From Eutreptiella sp. 'Long Island Sound 2002' (lineage: Eukaryota; Euglenozoa; Euglenophyceae; Eutreptiales; Eutreptiaceae), in the NCBI GenBank assembly GCA_964036045.1, contig OZ038381.1, positions 104,847,367 through 104,911,366 of the forward strand: a stretch of DNA of 64,000 nt. The letters run 5' to 3'. The stretch's first letter is position 1; each line of letters begins with the position of its first letter. Shown here piece by piece: positions 32,481 to 42,950 of this stretch. Below the pieces are notes generated by a model. It was not told the origin of the DNA. It worked only from the letters and a program-made list of their open reading frames with translations, and made no database searches. The position numbers were made by a program, and so were the translations under genes.

Positions 32481-33230
32481 AATTTTCTTGGCCACGATAG
32501 ATATGCAGGCCCCAGTATCCAATACCCCTAGGTATTGGCGTCCCCCAAGACAGGTACGTACCCAGAACACCAGGTCTGTGAGCCCCCCGTGGCGTGCTTG
32601 TCAGAACTCCGCGGGGCAGGTCACTTTGAACCCCTTCTTCTGGAGTTCACGCGCCATGCGCATGAGGTGGGAGCGCTTGCGGGCACTGCACTGGTCCCCA
32701 TCTTCATTAGCACGCTTGGTCCCTTGTTCTTGTTGGCCTTGCGTCTGGGAATGGGCCGTAGGTCCCGTGTTGGGTTTCCCACCAGAGGGCTCAGGGTTCC
32801 CCCCTGGCGTAGCATTTGGGATCCCTCTGGACAGGTTTGCGTTCCTGTCCTTGTCAGGCTTGCGGTCACCACCTCCTCGTCCACCTTTGCCCTTGCCACC
32901 TTGGCCTTTGCCATTCTCCTTGGACTTGCCTTGGCCATTGTCCTTGTTGGCGTTGTCCTTGCCATGGCCCTTGCCACTAGCGTTCTCGGTCTTAAGCTTC
33001 GCCGATATGCGTTGCTTACGGTAGCACTCATCCTCGTAGTGCTTCCCATTCCCACGAAACGCACAGGTGATGATACACCTGTAGTGGTCCGGCAGCTTTG
33101 CCCTGCCGCCGGCGTTGGTCTCCTGCTTCTTACCCTTGACGACATAGCAATCATGCTAATCCCAGTCCGGGGCGTGAAGCAGGGAGCCCTGCTCATCTCT
33201 GGCATCACACCAGAAGAGATCTTGTACATT
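32481..33230 (-). pseudogene. Nucleocapsid and protease start, family B (minus-strand copy)
   Basis: In the correct register the minus strand shows CIITCAFRGNGKHYEDEC, aligned with CTITCGFCRKRRHYKDEC of the plus-strand relative. The second knuckle Cys is Arg here, so metal binding is probably impaired. A Lys/Gly/Asn-rich tail follows. A TGA (32601-32603) lies just before the protease, which begins 28 codons later with VLDTGACISIVA. The open 202-aa frame 32621-33229 is a shadow of this register. Confidence 0.55.
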
Positions 33231-33477
33231 GCTCATGATACGAGCATTTTTGGGGGTAGTCCCCTGTCCGGGTCGGTGTCCTTGATACCCCCGGCCATGA
33301 CTCCCAGAGCCTCTCCCTCCAATACGATAGGCATTCAGGTGCTGGTCGCTTTCTTTCTCCAGCGCCAGCTCCAAATGTAGCACAGAAAAATCCTCGTAGT
33401 TGAGGGCTCTCGCCTTGCGGTCAGCTGAGTCCTGACCGGCACTTGTCCCACAGTTCCCGAGGAAGCTTAGCCACCAA

Positions 33478-34203
33478 CTAGAAGAGCAGATCGTCGCTGC
33501 CGTAAGAACTGGGCGTCAGTCGTCCCACCCAGTATTCCAGGTCAGCCAGTAGCTCGGAGATCCTGGCTGGTTCCGGGTTGTTGGGCAGCACGGCCAGGTT
33601 CTGGATCTCGGCCCTGATAGAGAGGTCGGTTTCGTAGGTTGGGTACTGCCTCTCCAAGGCAACCAACACGTCGGCGAAGGGGGCCGACTTTGTCACGATC
33701 TGCTTGACCTGCTTCTCCAGGTACTTGGTCTTGCAGCACTGCAGGAGCTGATTGCACTTGACTCGCCCACTAGCACGGGTTTGGCCGGTCATCCGGAGAA
33801 ACCGGCCAAAGTTCTCAGCGAACTCGCTGTGATCCTTGCCTGTGAACTCAGGCACGTTCACCACAATTTTGGAGGTGGCGATGGCCCTAGCCCCCTGACA
33901 CCTGCGTCTCTCAGGGCGCTTGGTCTTTCTCTTCTTCTTCTTCTTCCGTCCAGTCGGGTTCTCGGGGTCATCAGGGTCGTCGTCTTCTGAGGACGAAGCA
34001 GAAGTCATGGACGGGGGCTCATCGTCAGAGGGGTCTCCGCCTAGGTCACTAGAGCCGTAGGGCTCCACGTCACCCATTGCCCTCAGGGCTGTCAGCCCCA
34101 ACCGGTCCAGCTCAGCTCTTGTGGAATTCTCCACGTGGCTGTAGGGGGGCTGGGCCGTTCTTGGTATGAAAGGGCTTCTCGGTATCACAGCAGGGGTTGG
34201 CAT
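33478..34203 (-). CDS. Gag capsid region, family B (minus-strand copy)
   Basis: 241 codons. After an acidic and then Lys/Arg-rich N-terminal part comes the family B capsid block: VNVPEFTGKDHSEFAENFGR, CCKTKYLEKQVKQIV, YPTYETDLSIRAEIQNL and ARISELLADLEYWVGRL. Each has a counterpart in the 60966-61640 ORF. The preceding 313-aa ORF is in the same register and is separated only by a TGA at 34207-34209. This ORF ends at TAG 33478-33480, and sequence related to the other copy (LVAKLPRELWDK) follows directly in frame. Confidence 0.7.
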   Translation of the reverse strand: MPTPAVIPRSPFIPRTAQPPYSHVENSTRAELDRLGLTALRAMGDVEPYGSSDLGGDPSDDEPPSMTSASSSEDDDPDDPENPTGRKKKKKRKTKRPERRRCQGARAIATSKIVVNVPEFTGKDHSEFAENFGRFLRMTGQTRASGRVKCNQLLQCCKTKYLEKQVKQIVTKSAPFADVLVALERQYPTYETDLSIRAEIQNLAVLPNNPEPARISELLADLEYWVGRLTPSSYGSDDLLF

Positions 34204-34206
34204 CGG

Positions 34207-35148
34207 TCAACTCCTCAGGCTTGCCAGGGTGTTTGTCAACCCCGCCACCAGGTGATTGGCTTGTACTCGGTGAGGTGAAATTTCCACGATGGTAGGTGAC
34301 CCTTGGGGAGGAATCAGGGGCCCCTTTTTAGCCCGAATCTCTTGAGTAAGATCACCAACAAGTTCAGAGGTGGCTCCTCGGAGAGCCTCTTTAATCTCCG
34401 ACCGCGTCAGGGACCTGTTGGAGGATCTCCCAGATCCTCTACTCCTTCCTCCAAGAGACTCAGGGCCACGTAGGCCACTCAGGCAAGTGAAACCAGGTAC
34501 TGGCATAGTATAGCAAGGTTTGGGTGTCGCATAGCCAGGTATCCCTGTCATTTGCACGCCCGCCGCCGGTCTGTGATAGACATCCTCATAGCGGCGCGGC
34601 ATAGGCTCAGAGGCACCGGTGTAGGTGGAGCTTGATGCCACTGGTTCGCTGACTGCAGTTGCCATAGGTGGCATGGTCGCAGCTGGAGTCACACCATAGG
34701 TGGGGTAAGGCATTCCAGTAAAGCCTAGACTCTCAGCCATAGGTGGAGTGGTTGTTGGTGAGGATGTAGCTGGATGTGCGGCTGGGAGTGTAGTGGTTGT
34801 TGGAGAGGGTACTGCAGGGTAATCAGAGGCGCTTGGGGCGCTCTCCTCAGGTGTGTCCTCGAGGAGGGCCTCGTCAGGTGGTCCGTATCCATCTCCAGGG
34901 TATGCCTCTTCCAATCCCCTGTCCACTGCTTGCTTCTCCTTCTCCTTCTCTTTGCCTTCAAGTCCTCCCACAGATAGACCACTGAAGGCAACTTTCAAGC
35001 CATCCAGAGAGTCATCCCTCAGCCCACTTAAGGACACTGAAGGTACAGGCACCTCAGGTTCAGGTTCAGCAGCAGGTTCGGGCGCTGGCGCTGGCTTGGC
35101 TGGTGCCACTGAGGGCGCTGTTTCTTCGGCAGTGTCCTTGGTGTCCAT
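34207..35148 (-). CDS. Gag N-terminal region, family B (minus-strand copy)
   Basis: 313 codons starting about 90 bases after the primer site, a natural position for the first Gag ATG. It is rich in Pro, Ala, Thr and Ser with an acidic start (MDTKDTAEETAPSVAPAKP). A short charged helix (GKEKEKEKQAVDRGLEEAY) lies near residue 75, and a more structured C-terminus contains LTRSEIKEALRGATSELVG. It looks like a disordered matrix-type region. It is separated from the capsid ORF only by an in-frame TGA. Confidence 0.6.
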   Translation of the reverse strand: MDTKDTAEETAPSVAPAKPAPAPEPAAEPEPEVPVPSVSLSGLRDDSLDGLKVAFSGLSVGGLEGKEKEKEKQAVDRGLEEAYPGDGYGPPDEALLEDTPEESAPSASDYPAVPSPTTTTLPAAHPATSSPTTTPPMAESLGFTGMPYPTYGVTPAATMPPMATAVSEPVASSSTYTGASEPMPRRYEDVYHRPAAGVQMTGIPGYATPKPCYTMPVPGFTCLSGLRGPESLGGRSRGSGRSSNRSLTRSEIKEALRGATSELVGDLTQEIRAKKGPLIPPQGSPTIVEISPHRVQANHLVAGLTNTLASLRS

Positions 35149-35235
35149 AATTCTCTTCGCCCTTCTTGCTCAGGACAGTCCTCGGCGCGCTGGTTGTACG
35201 GCACGGGGTTGCTGCCGGCACGCAGAGGCTGTCTG

Positions 35236-35248
35236 CCTCTTGCTACCA
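35236..35248 (-). other. Primer binding site, family B (minus-strand copy)
   Basis: TGGTAGCAAGAGG on the minus strand, close to the initiator tRNA-Met complement. It places the 3' border of the 5' LTR at about 35,249. Confidence 0.6.
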
Positions 35249-35464
35249 GAATGTTTTTGTGAGTCCTTCAACTCTTTTTGTGCCTCTCCTGCTGCTTGCT
35301 GCTGGTGTAGGGTTCCTGCTGCTTGTGTCTGATGGAGAAAATGTTTTGTTGATGAAATACAACCAATTCAGGATAACCCAAGCCAGAGATGAGCAAGTAG
35401 AGGCCACACAGGATCACAGCATGAAGGGCTGCACTCAGAAAATAGTTAGGTAAAAAAGATATCA

Positions 35465-36519
35465 ACAAGAGCCAGGTGGCCCAGGACACCGCACACGCAA
35501 AACAACACACCGAGCGGGCACACCGGTGCCGACGAGCCAAGAGGCCTAAGACACCGCACACGCAACACAACACACCGAGCGGGCACACCGGTGGAAAGGA
35601 GCCAAGAGGCCCAGGACACCGCACACGCAAAGCAACACACCGAGCGGGCGCACCGGTGAACAGGAGCCAAGCAGCCCAGGACACCGCACACGCAAAGCAA
35701 CACACTGAGCGGGCGCACCGGTGAACAGGAGCCAAGTGGCCCAGGACACCGCACACGCAACACAACACACCCAGCGAGCGCACCGGTGAACGGCAGCCAA
35801 GTGGCCCAGGACACCGCACACGCAACACAACACACCGAGCGAGCACACCGGTGAACAGGAGCCAAGTGGCCCAGGACACCGCAGACGCAACACAACAAAC
35901 CACGCCCGCACACTGGTGAACAGGAGCCAAGTGGCCCAGGACACTGCACACACGTAGGGCGACCCAGGGACAGGAAAGAAACAACACCCCATGGGTTCGA
36001 CACACCGGGGCGACCCGGCCGACCCACCGGGCCAGGGGCAGGAGCGGTACTCCAAGGCCACTGGTCCGAGCCCAGCCAGGCTGCATCGGGGACCATGGCA
36101 AATGTCACCCGGAGCCATGGAAGCAACCGGTGACAGGCGAACCGGTACACAGTCCAGGAGGGGGTCGCCTGCCAGGCAGAGTGGCCCCGCAACTCAAGCC
36201 ATAAGGGTGAGGTGGTCGTACCGTAGACAAGCGGGAGCAATGGTGAGGGATACTCCACACGGCTGGGCAGCCCCAAGAGCTGCCGCCCAAAGGAGGGCGC
36301 ATGTGGCCCTACCCATGGACACATGTGGGGACACCCTCCCACCTGGGACGCATGGACCGGGTGGCCGCGACAATGCCTTCCCAAGCACATGCGGGAGCGG
36401 CTCAAGAGGCACCTGACATAGGGGAGTCGGAGGGACAGGACGTCCCCTTGGTAAGACCTTCTTCCTGCATTGTCAAAGGAGGCACCCCGAGCTCCCGAAG
36501 ATACCTACCTACCCACCTG
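35465..36519. repeat. Repeat R, right copy, flanked by a 9-bp duplication
   Basis: About seven 65-bp units, then the same 560-bp non-tandem block as at 31.9-32.47 kb. AAGATATCA occurs directly before (35,456-35,464) and after (36,520-36,528) this block, which marks it as an insertion, probably into the 5' LTR of the gag fragment. The end is TACC-rich (ACCTACCTACCCACC). No coding sequence is supported. A retroposon with a short repeated tail, or a non-autonomous DNA element, would both fit. Confidence 0.6.
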
Positions 36520-36528
36520 AAGATATCA

Positions 36529-37097
36529 TAAATAGACTACAACAATAGACAATCCATGCAACTTGGATATTTCACATCATTGAGAAAAACTGATTGAAAA
36601 GCTGCCCCAAGGGCTCACACTCCATATAGTGCCATCCTGAGATGTGCACTCTTTGCTTTGGGTCCCATAGGTGCTGAGATGGCATGGCTTGTGGCGCTGA
36701 GGTCACTGCCATGTCACATGGGATAATCCTACTTAACTAGGCTGACTGGGAATTGAACCCAGGACCTCTCAGAAAGAGGTGCCACAGCCCCCTAGGATGC
36801 ATACCACTAGGATAGGTAAGCATTCATGAGAAACCATAGAAAATTGTATAGGCTCTGGATCAATGTCAGCGCCTCAGTCAGTCCAGGAAATGGTGTAAAA
36901 GATCAATCAGTTGGGGGGTCAGGGGTCCGAAAAAACTCCATACTTCAATGCTTGGTTTTATAGGTCAAAATGTTTTGTCACCCCTTTTTGGATGGGCCAA
37001 TACTAAGATAAAAAAGAGTGTTGCCTCCAGGCCTCTTTATAACAACTAAAGCTAACCTTTTGGCAGGGAAATACACTTTTTCTTACTCTCCCCCCCA
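36529..37097. other. Non-coding stretch, probable LTR remnant of family B
   Basis: AT-balanced unique-looking sequence between repeat R and the 26-bp array. It holds the tRNA-like segment described separately. If repeat R is an insertion, this is the upstream part of the family B 5' LTR. No ORF is supported. Confidence 0.35.
36746..36811 (-). ncRNA. tRNA-like segment (SINE head or tRNA pseudogene)
   Basis: On the minus strand there is a D-arm-like hairpin (CCTAG, 11-nt loop with TGGTA, CTAGG), a 5-bp/7-nt hairpin (ACCTC TTTCTGA GAGGT), and a perfect T arm (CTGGG TTCAATT CCCAG) with the canonical T-loop, which also serves as a Pol III B box. No matching acceptor stem is present, so it is not an intact tRNA. 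The second hairpin could be an anticodon arm (UCU) or the long variable arm of a Ser/Leu-type tRNA. Confidence 0.45.
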
Positions 37098-37943
37098 AAA
37101 TGCCACAGTGCAGTTGAGCCCCACACTGCCACGCCGCAGTGCAGTCCCATACTGCTGCACTACAGTGCAGTCCAACACAGCCGCATTACAGTACAGTCCC
37201 AGACTGCAACAGCGCAGTTCAGCCCCCCATTGCCACAAAGCAGAGCAGTCCCGCACTGCCTCCATTGCAGTGCGGCCCAACACAGCCAGAATGCGGTGCA
37301 GTCCCACACTGCCACCGTGCCGTGCGGTCGCTCACCGCCATAGTGCAGTTCAGCCCCTGACTGCCACAAAGCAGTTCAGCCCCACAGTGCCGCAAAGCAG
37401 TGCAGTCCCACACTGCCACAAAGCAGTGCAGTTCCGAACTGCCACAATGCAGGGCCGTCCCGCACTGCCCTACTGCAGTTCAGCCCCACACTGCCACACA
37501 GCAGTGCAGTCCAACACCGCCACAGTGCGGTGCAGTCCCTCACTGCCACAGTGCAGTTCAGCTCCACACTGCCAGAATGCAGTGCAGTCCCAGACTGCCA
37601 CCGCTCACTGCACTCCCACACTGACACAGTGCAGTTCAACCCCATACTGCCTCCAGGCAGGGCAGTCCCAAGCTGCCACCATGCAGTGCAATCCCACACT
37701 GCCACAATGCAGTGCAGCCCCACACTGCCGCAATGCAGTACAATACCACACTGCCCCAATGCAGTGCATTCCTACACTTGCCACAGTGAAGTTCAGTCCC
37801 GCACTGCCACCTTGCAGCTCAGTTGCACACTGCCACAATGCGGTGCTGCCCCACAGTCCCACCATGTAGTTCAGCCCCACACTGCCACAATGCAGTTCAG
37901 GCCAACGCAGCCTCAGTGCAGTGCAGTCCCGCACTGCCACAGT
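37098..37943. repeat. 26-bp minisatellite, first block
   Basis: About 32 degenerate copies of a 26-bp unit close to CACTGCCACAATGCAGTGCA plus GTCCCA. The block continues after the inserted TIR element. All frames are open over long stretches on both strands, giving false ORFs rich in Cys, His, Ser and Thr (for example 37018-37869 on the plus strand). Confidence 0.9.
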
Positions 37944-39594
37944 CTTAGGCGGCTCAAGTTGCATGGTAAAAATCACACCAAGTGTACCCAATCTGGCCCA
38001 TGCAAAACAATAGTTTCTTAGAGGCTCTGTTTTTTTAAAACAGAATATTAGTCCAAAGAAAGTATTCTTCTGACCATGTGTGCCCTTCTGTGCCTTTTTT
38101 CGAACAGCCAAAAACAAAGAGGAACTTATAATTTCAGTGGACAATGATGTCCTTTTAGCGGAAATTAGCCAATAAATGCATTTTGCGTTCGCCTTGTTTG
38201 TGGGCTGAACATGGTCTGCAGAACAAATGATTGCAACATCAATTTGTGTTCTTCATGTTAATTCGATAGCTGAAGAAAGCAATTCTTGATCGAACACTGT
38301 GCACGGGGCCTCGCGCAATCAAGACCAAAGAACATTAAAACAGAAGCATGGAGGATTGAATATCAGTGCAAAGCATATGCAACATGCGGTTCAAGTGCTG
38401 TGCCATGTGCGAGGCCTGGCGCACAACTTAGTAAACCCCAAACCTCAACCATTTCATTTTCCTTCAGAAAGACGGCTTCAGGGTTGAGTAGTCTTGCCAC
38501 CCGCCCAACGGTTGAGTTTTGCTTTGCACTGCCCGAAGAAAGAGTTATAGGTTGTGACTTGCAAGTTCTGGGACTGCATTGCAGTCCTCATGGGCGAGGC
38601 CTCGCGCAAAAAACTGCCCAGAAAAAAAGATTTTGTACTATTCTGATGGCATCTCATGGGATAGCACTCATACACAAACTTCACTGAAGCAACGAGTACC
38701 TAAAGTGTCATTGAGTCCTTGAAACTTCCCAGAAGCCAGCAACCTCGGAAGCAAAAAATCTCTTCTCGGCCTTGGTCAGCCCCTGCGCGTGGCAGACTGC
38801 TTCCCCGGGGGCAAATTCTTTCGCCAGGTATGGGACATCATCTTGATAAGGGGTGTGATTTGCAGGACATTGCATTTTACTCCCACAAAAAAAATTGTTT
38901 TGGCCCAGAAACACGCTCAAAAAAATACCACGCATGGCAAGTTTGTATTTTCTTTGCACAATTTACTTTGATTAATACTCAACAGCCTCAAAGCCAAAGC
39001 TACAAGGGTGGTCTCTGTGCAGCTCCGCGTCATCTGTTCAGTGGAGAGGCTTCTTGTGCCATTGCTTGACGTTCCGCAGAGCTTTCGGCAGGTGTCGATC
39101 ATCAGCAATGCTGAAGGATGCACTCTGTGCAGCAGGTCCAACGCATCTGCTCATTCTGTCAGGAAGGCAAGAACATTAGAAATGATTTCTTGAATCATCA
39201 ATTGGATTTGCAAGGCTTATTTACAGCGCTGAATGTCCGCCCGCATCAACACATGGTACAATGTGATCAAGTCAAGGGTGCCTGTAATGTCACTCCAGTG
39301 TAGGTGCCTGCTGGATTCCTAAATTCTACCATCATTAGTTGGCTTCAGAGGGGCAATGGACTGCTGTATGCGCGAGGCCCTGCGCAGGGAACAGTCCACT
39401 GCCCCATAAAATGCATTTTTTGGACCCATCGGGACCAAAAAAAGGGCACAAATTCCTTACATAAGAGTTCTTTTGGTGTGTCAGAAACGTCTCGATTTTT
39501 TTGCAAGCCAAAAATGGTTCTTATGGTGTTTTTTGAGGCCCTGTATTTCAGGCATTTTCTGTAGCTTTATGCCATGCAACTTGAGCCGCCTAAG
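37944..39594. mobile_element. Non-autonomous DNA transposon with 23-bp TIRs and 5-bp TSD
   Basis: Perfect 23-bp terminal inverted repeats lie at 37,944-37,966 (starting CTTAGGCGGCTCAAG) and 39,572-39,594. The pentamer ACAGT stands immediately outside both ends (37,939-37,943 and 39,595-39,599), and the outside sequence is the 26-bp minisatellite on both sides. The element is 1,651 bp and AT-richer than its surroundings. It has no ORF above 133 codons and no transposase motif, so it would need a partner enzyme. The TIR sequence and duplication length do not fit a superfamily I can name with confidence. Confidence 0.9.
38594..38605. other. Palindrome repeated within the TIR element
   Basis: GCGAGGCCTCGC is a perfect 12-bp palindrome. 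Related GCGAGGCC...GCGC sites occur at about 38,305, 38,409-38,422 and 39,372-39,385 inside the same element. Subterminal or internal repeats of this sort often bind a transposase, but no direct evidence exists here. Confidence 0.5.
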
Positions 39595-39599
39595 ACAGT

Positions 39600-42500
39600 G
39601 CAATCCAGTTCGATACTACCACAAAGCAGTGCATTCTTACACTGCCACCATGTAGTGCCGTCCGGCACTGCCACAATGCGGTGCAGCCCCACACTGCCAC
39701 AGTGCAGTGCTGCCCCACACTACCACGTAGCAGTTCAACCTCACACTGCCACAATGCAGTTCATTCCTACACTGCCACAATGCAGTGCAGTCCCACAAAG
39801 CCACAGTGCTGTGCAGTCCTGCACTGCCACAGTGCAGTCCAGGCCCATACTGCCACAAAGCAGTGCAGTCCTACACTGCCACAATGCAGTGCACTCCCAC
39901 ACTGCCACAGTGCAGTACAGCCCCACGCTGCCCCAACGCGGTGAAGAACACTGCCACAATGCAGAACGGTTCAAACCTGCCACATTGCAGTTCAGGCCTA
40001 CACTGCCACTGTGCACTTCAGCTCCACACTGCCACAGTGCAGTGCTGCCCCACACTACCACATAGCAGTTCAACCTTAGACTGCCACAATGCAGTTTAGA
40101 CCCACACTGCCACAATGCAGAACAGTCCCACAGAGCCAGAGTGCAGTGCAGTCCCGCACTGCCACAGTGCAGTCCAGCCCCATACTGCCACAAAGCAGTG
40201 CAGTTCTGCACTAGCACAATGCAGTGCAACCCCACACTGCCACAATGCAGTGCACTCCCACACTGCAACAATGCAGTGCAATCCCACACTGCCACAACGC
40301 AGTGCAACCCGATGCTGCCCCAGCGTGGTGCAGTCCTACACAGCCACAATGCAGTTGTGACCCGCATGGCCACAATGCGGTTCAGTCCCAAGCGGCCAGA
40401 ATGCTGTTCAGGGCCACACTGCCACCACATGGTTCAGGTCCACCATGCTGGAATGCAATGACGTCCAACATTGCCACAGTGCAGTGCAGTCCCACAGAGC
40501 CACAGTACAACGTCATCCCACACTGCCACAGTGCAGTGCAGTCCCGCACTGCCACATTGCAGTGCAGTCCCCTATTGCCAGGATGCAGTGCTGTCCCAGC
40601 GGCCACAATGCGGGGCAAACCAACACCACCACATTGCAGTGCAGTTCCACACCGTTGCAGACCCACATTACCACGGAGCAGTGCTGTTCCAGACTGCCAT
40701 CAAGCAGTACAGTCCCACACTACCAAAATCCAGTTCAGCGCCACACTGCCACACTGCAGTGCAGTCTGAAACAGCCACGTGCTGCCACAATGCAGCGCAG
40801 TCCCGCGCTGCGATGGTACAGTGCAGTCCCACTCTGCCGCAGTACAGGGCAGTCCCACACTGCCACAATGCAGTGCAGTCCCGCAGCGCCACACTACAGA
40901 GAGGTCCCACACTGCCACAATGCAGTTCAGTCCAAAATTGCCACCCCGCAGAACAGTCCCACACTGCCACATAGCAGTGCAGTTCTGCACTGCCACAGTA
41001 CAGTGCACTCCCGCACTGCCAAACTGCTGTACACACCAGCACCGTTACAGTGCGGGCCCCCACTACCACAGTAGAGTGCAGTCCCGCATTCCCGCAATGC
41101 TGTTCAGCCCCACACTGCCGCCATGCAGTGCAGTCCCACACTGCCACACTGCAGTGCAAGCGCGAACTACCACAGTGCAGTTCAGCCCCACACAGCCACA
41201 CTGCAGTCCCACACTGCAACAGTGCAGTGCAGTCCGGCACTACCACTGCACGGTGCAGTCCCACACTGCCACAGTGCAGAGCAGTCCCACACTACCCTGG
41301 TACAATTTGGTCTCACACTGCTACAATGCAGTGCAGACCCACACTGCTGCATAGCGGAGTCGTCCCAGACTGCCTAAATGCAGTGCAGACCCACAGTGCC
41401 TCAGATGAGTTCAGTGCCACACTACCACGTAACAGATCAGTCCCGCACTACCACAGTGCAGTGCAGCCCCTCGGTGCCACAAGAGGATGCGGTTCCCACT
41501 GCCACAGTGCAGGGCAGTCCCAAAATGCCATAGTACACTGCAGCCACCGACTGCCACGATGCAGTACAATCCCACACTGCCACCGTGCAGTGCGATCCCA
41601 CACTGCCACACTGCGGTGCAGTCCCACGCAGCCACGAGGCAGTTCAGCCCCGCACAGCCACAATGCAGTGCAGACCTACAATGACACAGTGCAGTGCAGT
41701 CCCACGCTCCCACAGTGCGAAACAGTCCCGTAGGCCACAGTGCAGTGCAGTCCCACACTGCCACAGTGCGCTGCAGTCCCACACAGCCACAAAGCGTTGC
41801 AGTCCCGCACTGCAACGATGCAGTGCTGACCCGAACTCCCACCATGCAGAGCAGTCCCACACATCCTCAGCGCCGCTCAGTCCCACACTGCCACAGTGGA
41901 GTACAGTGCCACACTGCCACATTGCTGCGCACACCCACACTGCCACAATGCAGTGCGGCACCACACCGCCACAATGCATTGCAGTCCCATACTACTACAA
42001 TGCCCGTCAGCTTACTACTGCCGCAATGCTGTGCAGTCCCACACTGTTGCAGCCGGAGAGAAGTGCAGTCACACACCGCCACAGTGCAATGCAGTCCCAT
42101 GTGACACGTTGCAGTGCAGTCCCGCACTGCCACAGAGCGGTGCAGTCCCACACAGACAGAAAGTGGCGCAGTGCCGCACTGCCACAAAGCAATGCTGACC
42201 CGCACTGCGACCATGCAGTGCGGTCCCACACATCTTCAGCGCAGCTCGGTCCCACACTGCCACAGTGGAGTGTAGTACCTCGCAGCCACGGAACAGCGCG
42301 GACCCACACTGCCATAATGCAGTGCAGTCCCACACCGCAGCAATGCAGTGCTGTCCCACACTGCCACAGTGCAGATCAGCCCCGCACTGCCGCAATGCCG
42401 TGCAGACCCGCCACAGAGCAGTGCAGTCACAAGCAGCCGCAGTGCAAAGCAGTCCCTGCTGGCCACAGCGGACTGCAGTACCACACAGCCACAGTGCCAC

Positions 42501-42950
42501 AGTCCCATACAGCCACGATGCGGTGCGGCCCCGCTCGTGCACAATGCCGTGCTGACCCACACTAGGACAGTGTAGTTCGGCCCCGCACCGCCACCATGCA
42601 GTGCGGTCCCGCACATCCACATCGCAGTTCAGTCCCACACAGCCACGCCGGAGTGCAGTGCCACACCGCCACAATGCCATGCAGTCCCGCACTGCCACAG
42701 TGCAGTGCAGCCCCTCGCAGCCACAGAGCAGCGCAGACCCTCACTGCCAGGATACATTGCGGTCCCACATTGCCACAGTGTAGTGCAGTCTCGCACTGCC
42801 ACAGCACAACGCAACGGAACGCAGTCCAACACTGTCGCCAAGCGGTTCACCTCCACTCTCCCACAAAGCAGAGCAGCCACACACGGCAACAGAGCAGTGC
42901 ATTCCCGCACTACCAACAAACAGTTCGTCCCACACAGCCGCAACGCACAC
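39600..42950. repeat. 26-bp minisatellite, second block
   Basis: About 129 further copies of the 26-bp unit, with increasing degeneracy toward the right end. It is the same array as the first block, split by the TIR element. Because 26 is not a multiple of 3, three units encode a 26-residue repeat, producing long false frames on both strands such as 41585-42565 (plus) and 39741-40430 (minus). Confidence 0.9.

Larger units (their letters stand above)
32469..35254 (-). mobile_element. gag-protease fragment of an LTR element, family B
   Basis: The minus strand reads primer site (35,236-35,248), Gag (35,148 down to 33,478), nucleocapsid knuckle (about 33,065-33,010), and the start of a protease (LDTGACIS at about 32,520-32,495), then stops at repeat R. 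The capsid region is clearly related to that of the element at 60.5-63.7 kb. RT and everything beyond are missing. The piece is therefore truncated on its 3' side. Confidence 0.75.

Noticed and set aside
31030-36519. Repeat R copies as the LTRs of the gag fragment
   Set aside because: The primer site at 35,236 lies 200 bases away from the right copy, and the 9-bp duplication marks that copy as a separate insertion. Kept only as an alternative.
37018-42565. Many long ORFs rich in Cys, His, Ser and Thr on both strands
   Set aside because: They are translations of the 26-bp minisatellite. The unit lacks stops in most registers, and the same residues recur in shifted order on both strands.
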